Assembly (NCBI GenBank): GCA_041396985.1 | Contig: JAWKXO010000003.1 | Location: 533,947-597,946, forward strand | Direction: 5' to 3' | Source of the DNA: Emcibacteraceae bacterium | Lineage (GTDB): Bacteria > Pseudomonadota > Alphaproteobacteria > Sphingomonadales > Emcibacteraceae | DNA length: 64,000 bases | Part shown: one piece after another, positions 43,511-52,501 of the stretch | Layout of the letters: the number at the start of each line of letters is the position of its first letter | Position numbering within the stretch: position 1 is the first letter of the stretch | The notes under the pieces: generated by a model | Database searches by the model: none | The model's input: only the letters and a program-made list of their open reading frames with translations | Told to the model about the DNA's origin: nothing | Position numbers and translations under genes: made by a program

Positions 43511-44527
43511 TTAATCTTCATTACAGGCGGAAAAAAGTGCATCAACCAGTTTCTGGGTTTGTAAGGTTCTTTGGATTGACGAAGCCGCCGCCTGGCCATC
43601 CGGTTCTCTGGTGAGGGAAACAAAATTTTCAATCATGGCTATCTTTTGCGGCCTGTCACTTTTTAGCTCAACTTTTTTCCAGCTGTCCGGCTCATCCAGA
43701 TTTTTTCGAACAAAATACTGAAGGGGGTAATAGCCATCTGAAAAATCAAACCCACTATGCCAGTCAAGCACGAAATCATCCATCCTGATCAGGCCTTTAT
43801 CTCCGAACAGATCAAGATCCATAGTTATAACGCCTGCGTTAAAGCCGAAATCGAAGCTGGACATTTTACCGTCCTTAAAAATCATTGCGCCCGATGCACG
43901 GATGATAACGCCGGTCTCCGCATCTTTCTCACTGTAGGCGGTAATTCTGGCGGGGTCGGCATCCGAATCAAGGAACTCGACAATGGCCCGCATATTATAC
44001 CATGCAAGATCACCGACTGATCCCAATGGTTCTTTGGCAGGGTCAAACCGGATGTTATTTTTGTCATCAAAAGGATAATAAAATGTGCTTCTTATTAATT
44101 TCAGTTTGCCAATTTCATCGGTTATAGTCTTTTTTAAATGTTCGGTGCGCGGGTTATGGGTGAAATGGGTGGCATCCATAAATGCGACATTATTTTCGCG
44201 AGCGGCATTTATGATATTCATGAGGGATCGATGACTGTGAAACGGTTTTTCAGCAAAAACATGCTTGCCTGCGTTCGCCGCTGCAACGCATATTTCTTCA
44301 CGAACTTGAGTGGGGGTCGCCACATATACGGCATCAATTTTGTCAGACCCTATCATGTCCTGCCAATGGTCAAAAACGGTTTCAATACCATATGAATTGG
44401 CAAATTTTTCTGCATTGTTTTTTACGCGGCTGGTGACCGCACTGATCATTGCACTGGTCGTTTTTTTTGTTGCCTCGGCAACAACACCGGCAATAGACCC
44501 GGCCCCGATTATGCCAATTCTTAACAT
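43511..44527 (-). CDS. Gfo/Idh/MocA-family oxidoreductase (cytoplasmic)
   Basis: About 338 residues from ATG 44527, with GGAAA ahead; a TTG three bases upstream also fits. The Rossmann motif LRIGIIGAGSIAGVVAEATK is followed by IDAVYVATPTQVREEICVAA and the active-site NAGKHVFAEKPFHSHRSLM with its Lys. The C-terminal part has YPLQYFVRKNLDEPDSWKKV. No signal peptide is present, unlike the other member in this window. It likely oxidises or reduces a sugar in the pathway of the nearby GMC and isomerase genes. Confidence 0.88.
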   Translation of the reverse strand: MLRIGIIGAGSIAGVVAEATKKTTSAMISAVTSRVKNNAEKFANSYGIETVFDHWQDMIGSDKIDAVYVATPTQVREEICVAAANAGKHVFAEKPFHSHRSLMNIINAARENNVAFMDATHFTHNPRTEHLKKTITDEIGKLKLIRSTFYYPFDDKNNIRFDPAKEPLGSVGDLAWYNMRAIVEFLDSDADPARITAYSEKDAETGVIIRASGAMIFKDGKMSSFDFGFNAGVITMDLDLFGDKGLIRMDDFVLDWHSGFDFSDGYYPLQYFVRKNLDEPDSWKKVELKSDRPQKIAMIENFVSLTREPDGQAAASSIQRTLQTQKLVDALFSACNED

Positions 44528-44746
44528 CAAAATTTCCTAAAATGATATTTCATTACAAATATAATGCATTTTTTACATATTAGGAACCAGCCGTTTTCGA
44601 TGTTGATTTTGGTTCATGTTTTAATTCATAACCAAATTCCAAAAGGCATTTTAATCTTGATTATAAATATTCACTAACGAACAATACAAATTTGCAAATC
44701 TGTTCAATCTTAAGTAAATTAATCAACTTGTTAAGTTGGGGAACAA

Positions 44747-46282
44747 ATGCGGGATTTTTACTTTTTAATTTTACTGGCATTATCACAGAGCTTATTTACT
44801 GATTTTAGCTGTCTGGCGCAGGTAAAAACCGGAAATGTAGATTTGGGAATTCCCGATCTTCGAATTAGGCCATCTGTTAAAACTGAACGAAACCGTGAAG
44901 AAATTATTGCCCAAGGTATTGAACAATTTAAAAAAGCCACCGAGTTAGAAAATACTGATCCGGTAAATGCCTACCGTAATTATATTTTTGCCAGTTATAA
45001 TTACCAAAAAGATGCCCAAAAAAAATATAAGAAGTTGGAAAAGTCACTTACCAAAGAACAGATCGGCGATGTTGCCTATGAAGTGGCTTCAATATTAGCC
45101 GATACCATGAACGGCTTTGTAAAATTACGTGAAATAAATGCATTAAAAACGCTTAATCTCAACCAAATGTATAAACAGAAAAATGAATGGTTGGAAATAG
45201 CCGTCAAAAATAACAACACTCAAGCTATGTTGGAGTTTGCAGAAGTAAAATCAAACACGCGCAAAGATGGTCAGGCAATAAAACTACTGGAAAAGGCGGC
45301 AGAACTCGGAAATCTTGATGCAAACTATCAGTTAGCCTTAAGATATTTGTATGGAAATGGCGTGGATAAAGATAAGGAATATTCAAGGGAACTTTTTGAA
45401 AAGGCAGCAAAACTTAATCATGAAGCATCAAAATCCGCACTTACTTCAATTCACTATTTTCCTGAAATTATGGCTGAACAAGGTAATCGTGATGCCCAAA
45501 ATATTGTTGCCACTAATCTTTTCAGGGAAGCTGTTCGAAATATTATTGATACGCGTTATGCAGCAAAAAACCGATCACCTGAAATATTTGCAAAATCATT
45601 ATACTGGTTTGATAAAGCCGCTGAACAGGGAAGCGGTTACGCCATGCACTTTCTTGCTATGTATAATTATTATGGGCTTGGAACAGAACGAAATGAGGCA
45701 TTATTTGCCAATTGGATGACAAAAGCTGCGCAAGCTGATTTTGAGCCCGCAAAGGTCAATATGGGGTATTTGATCGAAAATGGTATCAGAATTCAAAAAT
45801 CAGGTTTAAAGGCCATGGAAATATACACAAAGAACGCTGATGAAGGCGTTGTCAGTGCCCAAAGTATATTAGGCAGGATTTATAAAAGAGGTAATGAATT
45901 TGTAGGTAAAGATTTGGAAAAGTCCCTCTATTGGTTAAAAAAGGCTGCTGATCAAAACGATAAAGTATCACAATATCTGCTTTGTACATATTACTCGGAA
46001 GGCCCTGAACAAGTGCGGGATTATGTTGAAGCGGCAAAATGGCTTAGAATATTCACATCCGGTAAAGATGTCTATTTATCAGGTCCGGAAGGGATCATGT
46101 TATATATTCCTGAATTAATGAAAAGTGTCAAAATCATTGAAACTGAGATTACCAAAGAGCAAATAAAGGATATAATAAAGATTGCAAATGAATGGATTAT
46201 TTCACATCCAGTTGATGAACAATCACAATATAGCAGAAATTATTTTGATATTTATCGTGATGTCGATTTTCATGTATGGTGA
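44747..46282 (+). CDS. Secreted Sel1-repeat protein
   Basis: 511 residues with a signal peptide (FYFLILLALSQSLFTDFSCL, then AQ). A helical N-terminal region leads into Sel1-like repeats of about 36 residues. Examples are AIKLLEKAAELGNLDANYQL with ALRYLYGNGVDKD, then ALYW-type units such as SLYWFDKAAEQGSGYAMHFL and SLYWLKKAADQNDKVSQYLL. Sel1 repeats are protein-protein scaffolds, often in envelope signalling or secretion. Base composition is lower in GC than the flanking sugar genes. Function unknown; it stands alone. Confidence 0.85.
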   Translation: MRDFYFLILLALSQSLFTDFSCLAQVKTGNVDLGIPDLRIRPSVKTERNREEIIAQGIEQFKKATELENTDPVNAYRNYIFASYNYQKDAQKKYKKLEKSLTKEQIGDVAYEVASILADTMNGFVKLREINALKTLNLNQMYKQKNEWLEIAVKNNNTQAMLEFAEVKSNTRKDGQAIKLLEKAAELGNLDANYQLALRYLYGNGVDKDKEYSRELFEKAAKLNHEASKSALTSIHYFPEIMAEQGNRDAQNIVATNLFREAVRNIIDTRYAAKNRSPEIFAKSLYWFDKAAEQGSGYAMHFLAMYNYYGLGTERNEALFANWMTKAAQADFEPAKVNMGYLIENGIRIQKSGLKAMEIYTKNADEGVVSAQSILGRIYKRGNEFVGKDLEKSLYWLKKAADQNDKVSQYLLCTYYSEGPEQVRDYVEAAKWLRIFTSGKDVYLSGPEGIMLYIPELMKSVKIIETEITKEQIKDIIKIANEWIISHPVDEQSQYSRNYFDIYRDVDFHVW

Positions 46283-46344
46283 AAGATTATCAAATTTAAT
46301 TTTTTAGTCGTTCATCATCACCTTAAAATCCAAATCCTGACCTG

Positions 46345-47079
46345 TCACTTCCCTGCCGCCCATTCGATGCCGCCGGCAAGATGATCAGCCATAAAGGGAT
46401 GATCAGGCGGGAATGTATGACCAAGCCCGGTATAAAATGCGCGGCCGCCATCAAAAACGTGCGCCCAGGCAATCGGGTGATCATCGCCCATGGTGCCGCC
46501 CTTATAGCTTTTTTCATCAATGCTGAGAAGCACGGTAAAACCCGGCTTCCCCCTGACATTTTCGGTGTAATTATACCATTCCTCCATAACCGGCATTACA
46601 GTGCCAAGCGCTGCATTGGCGGGGTGACCCGGGTTTTCTTTTGTGACGTTTGCGACCTGGTTCACTTCCGGATGGCTGACAAAATAGGCGCCGACCAGTT
46701 CCCCATACCATTTCCAGTCATGCTCGGTATCGGCGGCGGAATGGGTGCCGACAAAACCGCCGCCCGATTTAATATAATTTTCAAAGGCGGTCTGCTGTTC
46801 CGCGTTTAGTATATTGCCGGTTGTGTTGATAAAGGCGACGACATCATATTGCGCCAGTCTTTTTTCATTGAATGATCCGCGATCATGGGTCACGTCGACC
46901 TGCCAGCCACGTTTTTTGCCGATCTGTTCAATAAGTGCAATACCGTCAAGATTTGAAAGATGGTGATAAATCCCCGGTTCAACCTGCGAGAATGCCAGAA
47001 CTTTAATCCTGGGTGATGGTTGTGCCACTACGGTGCCAGTTCCGAACAGGAATATTAAAATGGCTGAAATTATTCTCAT
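46345..47079 (-). CDS. ThuA-like domain protein, secreted
   Basis: 244 residues with a signal peptide (IISAILIFLFGTGTVVAQ) and a ThuA-like class I amidotransferase fold. Segments are IKVLAFSQVEPGIYHHLSNL, YDVVAFINTTGNILNAEQQT, GGGFVGTHSAADTEHDWKWY and HPIAWAHVFDGGRAFYTGLG. ThuA takes part in trehalose use in Rhizobium, and secreted relatives are found with GMC and Gfo/Idh genes that process keto-glycosides. Its exact reaction is not established. It faces the Sel1 gene and may belong functionally with the sugar genes at 38.5-44.5 kb. Confidence 0.85.
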   Translation of the reverse strand: MRIISAILIFLFGTGTVVAQPSPRIKVLAFSQVEPGIYHHLSNLDGIALIEQIGKKRGWQVDVTHDRGSFNEKRLAQYDVVAFINTTGNILNAEQQTAFENYIKSGGGFVGTHSAADTEHDWKWYGELVGAYFVSHPEVNQVANVTKENPGHPANAALGTVMPVMEEWYNYTENVRGKPGFTVLLSIDEKSYKGGTMGDDHPIAWAHVFDGGRAFYTGLGHTFPPDHPFMADHLAGGIEWAAGK

Positions 47080-47412
47080 GGCATGACCTTTTAATTGATA
47101 TTCAATACTATTTCATAATGACCTTTTCGGTACAATTGAAATTAATTCTTTTCTTCCTATCAACCTGCTGAGCACATCATTTTGGCACCGTTTCAAGAAT
47201 CAGAATTAGAAAATAGATAAATTTTTATCTATTATTTCTGGAATTTTTCCAAATATGACAAAAATATTATGGTTAATGAATATGGTTAACAAATAACTAA
47301 TTGATTCTATTAAGTATTCTCTTATAAATACTTATTGTATTTAAGGGCTAAAATATAGTATAAATCATCACAGGTAAGTGAAGTATTCGATTCTTATTTA
47401 ATTGGGCAAAAA
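47080..47412. other. AT-rich intergenic region
   Basis: About 330 bases between the divergent ThuA and VPLPA-CTERM genes. It is strongly AT-rich, and no convincing operator, hairpin or small gene was seen. Confidence 0.5.
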
Positions 47413-48012
47413 ATGTTTAATGTAACAAAAATTTTTAAATGCGGGGTAGCTGCGTCTATCGCATTTGTATTCACATCTTTTTCAGCGGCCAATGCACTCA
47501 CTGTTGCAAATGTTGGTCTGGTTGACACCTATCTTGGTGAATGTACGCAAGGATTGACACCGGCGATCGCGAACGAGGTGGCCTGCTTAAACACCTATGG
47601 TGCCGGAACCGATACAGCTTCTGCCTATCAGAATATCGCTGCGGATAACCCGTTCGAGGAACTTTCCGATGCACCGGGTATTTATGCCATGGATCTAAAC
47701 CCTGCATATAAGGGCGGGTATTTTTTACTGCGGACCGGAAATATCGGTGGTGAGTTTAAACAATATTCATTTGTTTTCCAAAATAACAATGAAGCCGGAT
47801 ATGCTGTTATTAACCTGACCCTGTTTCAGTCTATTCTTGCAGGGATTGACGAAACCATCGATATGAGTAACATAGGCAAAGTCAGCCACATTACCAGTAT
47901 TGCCGGTATTTCAGCTGTGCCCCTTCCTGCTGCGGTGTGGATGATGATTACGGCTCTGGGTGGAATTTTCGGTTTCAGAAATATTGGTCTTCGTCGACGC
48001 AAAACGGCATAA
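47413..48012 (+). CDS. VPLPA-CTERM sorting-domain protein
   Basis: 199 residues with a signal peptide (ASIAFVFTSFSAANALT) and a C-terminal sorting signal. The motif VPLPAAVWMMITALGGIFGF is followed by the basic RRRK tail, as in VPLPA-CTERM proteins, which are processed by a dedicated exosortase (XrtD group). The body contains four Cys-bearing or Gly-rich beta segments and no known enzyme motif. It is likely exported and either anchored or released to the cell surface or matrix. No exosortase gene is in the window. It ends in a clear terminator. Confidence 0.85.
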   Translation: MFNVTKIFKCGVAASIAFVFTSFSAANALTVANVGLVDTYLGECTQGLTPAIANEVACLNTYGAGTDTASAYQNIAADNPFEELSDAPGIYAMDLNPAYKGGYFLLRTGNIGGEFKQYSFVFQNNNEAGYAVINLTLFQSILAGIDETIDMSNIGKVSHITSIAGISAVPLPAAVWMMITALGGIFGFRNIGLRRRKTA

Positions 48013-48049
48013 GACGCTTTTTTAACACTGCATAATTTTATTACGTTTG

Positions 48050-48087
48050 AATGACTGTTTTCGTTAGGGAACAGTCATTTCGTTTTT
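48050..48087 (+). terminator. Rho-independent terminator after the VPLPA-CTERM gene
   Basis: AATGACTGTT at 48050-48059 and AACAGTCATT at 48070-48079 form a perfect 10-base stem with a 10-base loop, followed by TCGTTTTT. Confidence 0.8.
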
Positions 48088-48144
48088 CTGATCAGGTTTA
48101 TTGTTTTATAGCTGGTCCTTTCGTTTCACCAATGCCTGATCAGG
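48088..48144. repeat. Two CTGATCAGG palindromes before the permease gene
   Basis: CTGATCAGG occurs at 48088-48096 and CCTGATCAGG, a perfect palindrome, at 48135-48144. Both stand 60-115 bases before the permease start and could be operator sites. Confidence 0.35.
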
Positions 48145-48201
48145 ACACCTGACCATAAAACTTTTCTTCCCATTACCCTGCTTCCGCTATATGAATAGCG
48201 T

Positions 48202-49521
48202 ATGAAAAATGCAGGGATCAAATGGGGGATGTTCAGGGCGCGGCTGCCGATCATCCATATGCGGATTGAATGGCCGGAGCTGGCGCAAGGGCTGGTGGTA
48301 TCGTTATCAACGGCATTGGCGCTTATTCCGCTACTCACCACATCATTCGGCCTTACTTTCCCGGAGGCAGTGACCATCGCCATGCTGCATATGATGCTGG
48401 TGACATCAAATGTGATCATCTTTGGCGAGCCGTTTGCTTCGGGCTGGATAACCCCGGCGCTTCCCTTAGTGCTTGGTTTCGTGATCGGCGGGTATGAGGG
48501 TGCGGCTGAACGCTTTCAGATGATGACGGCTTTGTCACTGGATTTTGCGGCTCTGACCTTGCTTATGGGGGTGACGGGCTGGGGGCAAAAACTGGCGGGC
48601 ATTATCCCTCCGGCACTTAAAGCCGGGATTATCCTTGGCGCGGCGCTTTCCGCGTTCAAGCGTATTTTTTATGATGATGTGGCGGCATTTCAAAAGATGC
48701 CGGTGTCTTATAGCCTGGCCATACTTGTCTGCCTGACCATTCTTTACCTTCCGGCGTTTGCGCGGCTAAAATCAAAATATAAATTATTTTCGATCATTTC
48801 ATCCTTCGGGTTGCTGCCATCCTTTTTTGTGGCGGGGGTTTTTGGCGGCCTTGCCGGGGAGCTTGGTTTTGATATAACACCCGGTTTTTTAAACCCGCCT
48901 TTCGCGAGCCTTATGAAAAAGGTGTCGCCCTTTGCCATCGGCTTCCCGCCGCTTTCCTATTTTTTAAGCGCTTTGCCGCTTACCCTTATCGCTTATCTTA
49001 TTTTATTCGGGGATCTGATCACGGGGATAAGCCTGATTGAGGATAATCAGAAATACCGACCCGATGACCCGATCGATATAAATCTGACCCGGTCCCATTA
49101 TGCGGTGGCGATCCGTAATTTTCTGATGGCGGTTATCGCCCCCTTTTTTCCGACGCAAGGGGCTCTTTGGGCGGGGGCACAGATCATTATCATTGAACGC
49201 TGGAAGCAGGGCCGCGAAAAAATTGAAAGCCTGATTGGCGGCATTTCCGCCTTTTATTATTACGGTATTCCGGTGGTGTTTCTGATCCTGCCGCTGGTGA
49301 CGGCCTTAAAGCCCTTTATGCCGATCGCGCTGATGCTGACTTTGCTGCTGACCGGGATTGCCTGCGGCAGGCTGGCGCTTAAAATAGCAAACACCATAAC
49401 CGACAGGGCGGTCATGGTGTTTGTCGCATTGCTTCTTACCTTTTTTTCGCCGTGGGTCGGCTTACTGGTAGGGATTATCGCCTGTGTTTTATTGGTCACC
49501 GCCAAAAAGAAGCGGGTTTAA
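48202..49521 (+). CDS. Putative permease, NCS2/SLC26-like membrane protein
   Basis: 439 residues with about 12 membrane helices. WPELAQGLVVSLSTALALIP, the long mid-protein helix-turn with ALKAGIILGAALSAFKRIFY, and FPTQGALWAGAQIIIIERWK suggest the UraA/SLC26-type fold, although the similarity is weak and no substrate motif is recognised. The C-terminus overlaps the convergent dgcA gene by 33 bases. Because it adjoins the D-glutamate genes, transport of D-glutamate or a related amino acid is a reasonable guess, but only a guess. An internal ATG at 48229 is an alternative start. Confidence 0.7.
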   Translation: MKNAGIKWGMFRARLPIIHMRIEWPELAQGLVVSLSTALALIPLLTTSFGLTFPEAVTIAMLHMMLVTSNVIIFGEPFASGWITPALPLVLGFVIGGYEGAAERFQMMTALSLDFAALTLLMGVTGWGQKLAGIIPPALKAGIILGAALSAFKRIFYDDVAAFQKMPVSYSLAILVCLTILYLPAFARLKSKYKLFSIISSFGLLPSFFVAGVFGGLAGELGFDITPGFLNPPFASLMKKVSPFAIGFPPLSYFLSALPLTLIAYLILFGDLITGISLIEDNQKYRPDDPIDINLTRSHYAVAIRNFLMAVIAPFFPTQGALWAGAQIIIIERWKQGREKIESLIGGISAFYYYGIPVVFLILPLVTALKPFMPIALMLTLLLTGIACGRLALKIANTITDRAVMVFVALLLTFFSPWVGLLVGIIACVLLVTAKKKRV

Positions 49522-50478
49522 CGGTGACATTTTACCATCAATAATGGTCAGTGCATGATCCCGGTCGGTCGCCAGCATGGTTGGTGCGTCCAGATCGACA
49601 TAGCTGGCTTCTGTGGCAATAAACATGCCTGCTGCCATGGAAAGCGATGTGCCGACCATACAGCCGACCATGATATCAAAACCCATAGCTTTTGCCTGGT
49701 CCAGCAATTTTTTGGCCTCGGTCAGGCCGCCGGTTTTATCCAGCTTGATATTGACCACATCATAAATCCCTTTTAACCGTTCAAGGTCGGCAGCGACATG
49801 GCAGCTTTCATCACCGCCAAGCGGCAATGGCGCATTAAGCCCGCGCAGCTTTTCATCATCCTTGGGCGGTAAGGGTTGTTCAAGCATGACGACGCCATTG
49901 GCCTTAAGCTCGTCCACCACTTCTTTGACCAGGTCAATGTTCCAGCTTTCATTGGCATCAACAATCAGCCGGGCGTTCGGTGCATTATTATGGACGGCGC
50001 GGATGCGGTTTACCACATCCTCCGCATTCATTTTGACTTTAATGGTCGGGAAACTGGCCAGTTTTTTTGCCTTCGCCCCCATTGCTTCGGCGGTGCCGAT
50101 GCTGATGGTTTCAACCGACATAAGATGATCCGGCCATTTATGACCCATCAGTTCGGCAATGGTTTTTCCCGTCTTCTTTGCTTCGAGGTCCCACATGGCA
50201 CAATCAACGGCATTTCTGGCCGCGCCGGCCGGCATGGCGTTCTGCAATTCTTCGCGGCTTAAGCCCGCTTCCATTTTAGGGGCAATTGCCGCGATCTGTG
50301 CCATTACGCTTTCAACGCTTTCACCGTAGTGGGCAGTGGGGCAACATTCGCCCCAGCCTTTTTTGCCGCCTTCCTCAATTTCCACAACGACAACGGTGGT
50401 TGCCGTTCTGGTGCTACGGGCAATGACGAAGGGTGTATGCAGGTCAAAATTTTCTGATCTGTAGGCAAATTTCCTCAT
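49489..50478 (-). CDS. dgcA: N-acetyl-D-glutamate racemase DgcA (dipeptide epimerase-like)
   Basis: A 329-residue enolase-superfamily enzyme of the muconate-lactonising/dipeptide epimerase group. Catalytic residues are in place: K147 and K149 in TIKVKM, metal ligands D174 in IVDANES, E200 in MLEQP and D223 in GGDES, and K245 in VNIKLDK. Alone it would be called an L-Ala-D/L-Glu epimerase. Next to a DUF1611/DgcN gene and a divergent LysR gene, it matches DgcA, which racemises N-acetyl-D-Glu to N-acetyl-L-Glu in the D-glutamate catabolic route described in marine bacteria. It overlaps dgcN by ATGA. Confidence 0.85.
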   Translation of the reverse strand: MRKFAYRSENFDLHTPFVIARSTRTATTVVVVEIEEGGKKGWGECCPTAHYGESVESVMAQIAAIAPKMEAGLSREELQNAMPAGAARNAVDCAMWDLEAKKTGKTIAELMGHKWPDHLMSVETISIGTAEAMGAKAKKLASFPTIKVKMNAEDVVNRIRAVHNNAPNARLIVDANESWNIDLVKEVVDELKANGVVMLEQPLPPKDDEKLRGLNAPLPLGGDESCHVAADLERLKGIYDVVNIKLDKTGGLTEAKKLLDQAKAMGFDIMVGCMVGTSLSMAAGMFIATEASYVDLDAPTMLATDRDHALTIIDGKMSPLNPLLFGGDQ

Positions 50479-51503
50479 TTTTTAAGCGCCTCCACGAATG
50501 AACTGACGCCGGTGATCATCGGGTCAAAGCAGGGTACCCCGAATTTTGCTTCAAGCTCGGCACGTTGTCTGTCGCCTTCTTCCTTGCTTAAGACCCGGCA
50601 GTTTAGGGAAATACCGCCAAGATAAGCATTTGGATTTGTCAGTTTTGCATGTTTCAGGTTCAGTTCAATACAGTCGGCCATATCAGGAATTGGCATATGG
50701 GGAAGGCCCTTGATATGCGCCCGGTTGGCTTCATGGCACATCACCAGAACATCCGGCTGTGATCCATGCAGCAGGCCAAGGCTTACCCCGGCAAAGGCCG
50801 GGTTATAAAGCGATCCCTGTCCCTCAATAACATCCCAGTGATCTTCTTTGTTGGCGGGGGAAAGTTCCTCTATCCCGCCTGCGATAAAGTCGGAAATGAC
50901 CGCATCAATACAGATCCCATAACCGGCAATCATCACACCGGTTTGCCCGGTCGCCTTGAATTCAGCGTCATAGCCCTGTTTTTTCATTTCTTCGGTAATG
51001 GCTAGGGTCGTATACATTTTACCAACCGAACAATCGGTGCCAACGGCGAGAATGCGTTTGCCGCTTCTTTTTTCACCGGTGCCGGTTTTAAGATCGGTAT
51101 AGCCATGACGGACATTATGAAGTTCGACACCATGTTTTTCTGCGGCCGCTTTAATGGCCGGGAATTCTTCCAGTTTGCGGTGAAGGCCGCTGGCAATATC
51201 AAGGCCGTTTTCAATGGCTTCAACAATATAAGGTTCCCACTCCGGTTCAACATAACCACCGGCATTGGCAAGGCCAAGGATGAATGTTTTTGCGCCTTTT
51301 TCTGCGGCTTCCTTAACGCTCATTTTCGGAAGGCCAAGGGTCAGCGGACTATTGCCTCCGGCAATTTCACCTAAACATACTTCTGGGTTCCATACGGCAA
51401 TACCGCGTGATGTTTTAATGGAAAGTTCGTTGTCGCCACATCCCAGGAATAATAGATAAGGGGCTTTAAGCTGTTGTCTGTCGTTTGCATGTTTTGAAGT
51501 CAT
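50475..51503 (-). CDS. dgcN: D-glutamate N-acetyltransferase DgcN (DUF1611)
   Basis: 342 residues of the DUF1611 family. The N-terminal part has APYLLFLGCGDNELSIKTSR and GIAVWNPEVCLGEIAGG. A P-loop-like turn stands in GKRILAVGTDCSVGKMYTTL (about 128-147), and the C-terminal half contains HWDVIEGQGSLYNPAFAGVS and VLVMCHEANRAHIKGLPHMP. The family was long annotated as an epimerase or nucleotide-binding protein, but DgcN has been reported to acetylate D-Glu. The gene precedes dgcA with coupled start and stop codons, and both are divergent from the LysR gene. Confidence 0.85.
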   Translation of the reverse strand: MTSKHANDRQQLKAPYLLFLGCGDNELSIKTSRGIAVWNPEVCLGEIAGGNSPLTLGLPKMSVKEAAEKGAKTFILGLANAGGYVEPEWEPYIVEAIENGLDIASGLHRKLEEFPAIKAAAEKHGVELHNVRHGYTDLKTGTGEKRSGKRILAVGTDCSVGKMYTTLAITEEMKKQGYDAEFKATGQTGVMIAGYGICIDAVISDFIAGGIEELSPANKEDHWDVIEGQGSLYNPAFAGVSLGLLHGSQPDVLVMCHEANRAHIKGLPHMPIPDMADCIELNLKHAKLTNPNAYLGGISLNCRVLSKEEGDRQRAELEAKFGVPCFDPMITGVSSFVEALKK

Positions 51504-51581
51504 GAATAATCTCCTTTGAATATGGTTTCAGTGTATAAGGGATAATCCTCAAAAAAGCATATGAAATAATGGCGGTAATCT

Positions 51582-51596
51582 ATAGCTTTAAGCTAT
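51582..51596. promoter_or_regulatory. Candidate LysR-box between dgcN and dgcR
   Basis: ATAGCTT at 51582-51588 and AAGCTAT at 51590-51596 are perfect inverted arms around one base, close to the T-N11-A form of LysR sites. It is in the 116-base gap between the divergent genes, 24 bases before the LysR start. Confidence 0.55.
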
Positions 51597-51619
51597 GGAC
51601 TTTGATATATACTGTCTAT

Positions 51620-52501
51620 ATGAATTTACGACAGATCGAAATATTCAATGCGGTATATGCCTGCGGCTCCATCAGTGATGCGGCACGCTTTCTTAATGTG
51701 GCGCAGCCAACGGTGAGCAAGGTGCTGAGACACGCCGAAGACCAGCTCGGTTTTTTGCTGTTCCGCCGGGTTCGTGGCCGCCTTGTTGCCACCAGTGAAG
51801 CCAAAATCCTTTATAAGGAAACGGAAGCCATTTACCGTCAGATCGGCAAGCTGAAAGCCACAGCGGAAAATCTTAAAAACCCGGCCGACGGAAAAATCCG
51901 GCTGGTTTCGGTGGCGGCGCTCAGTATTGAAATCCTGCCCAAACTGATCCAGCGCTACCGCGAAGCCAACCCGAAATCACAGTTTATTTATCAGACCGAA
52001 CATTTTAGCGGCATGATGAAAACCTTGAATGAATATGACAAGGAAATCGGCTTTGCCCTTAACCCGTCGTCATTTGACGGGATTGCCGAAGTTAAAATCG
52101 GCGATGGCGAGTTGGTCTGTATTTACGGTAAGGGGGAATTTGATGATTATCCCGACCGCTTAAAGCTTGAGGATCTGATCGGCTTTAACTATGTCAGTAT
52201 TGAGGATAGCGGCCCTTTAAGTGACCTGCTGGATCGGCATCTGAACGAACGGGGGATCAGCTATCATTCCAATATCATTGCCCAGACCTATTTTGTTGCC
52301 CGTAATATGGTTGCGCTTGGCAGCGGTATTGCCATTGTTGACCAATGTACCGCCAGCTCAAATAAGGCTGAAAATATCCGTTTTAAAGGGTTTAATCCGC
52401 CAATCCGCTATGATGTAAAGGCGTTATATGTGGCAGATCGGCCGCTTTCCAAATCATGTGCCGGTTTTCTTAAATTTGTGAAAAGCAATTTTGAGTATTA
52501 G
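51620..52501 (+). CDS. dgcR: LysR-family regulator of D-glutamate catabolism
   Basis: About 293 residues from ATG 51620 (the frame opens at 51569, but the LysR fold begins at MNLRQIEIFNAVYACGSISD). The HTH is ARFLNVAQPTVSKVLRHAED, and the effector-binding domain begins at GKIRLVSVAALSIEILPKLI. It is divergent from dgcN-dgcA, as is DgcR in bacteria with the DgcN/DgcA route, and the palindrome between them is its likely site. Its effector would be D-Glu or an N-acetyl derivative. The 3' end overlaps the murD2 stop by four bases. Confidence 0.87.
   Translation: MNLRQIEIFNAVYACGSISDAARFLNVAQPTVSKVLRHAEDQLGFLLFRRVRGRLVATSEAKILYKETEAIYRQIGKLKATAENLKNPADGKIRLVSVAALSIEILPKLIQRYREANPKSQFIYQTEHFSGMMKTLNEYDKEIGFALNPSSFDGIAEVKIGDGELVCIYGKGEFDDYPDRLKLEDLIGFNYVSIEDSGPLSDLLDRHLNERGISYHSNIIAQTYFVARNMVALGSGIAIVDQCTASSNKAENIRFKGFNPPIRYDVKALYVADRPLSKSCAGFLKFVKSNFEY

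Noticed and set aside
49489..50478. Murein-recycling L-Ala-D/L-Glu epimerase
   Set aside because: The enolase-type residues would fit, but the tight link to a DgcN gene and a divergent LysR gene makes DgcA more likely; the alternative is kept in the annotation.
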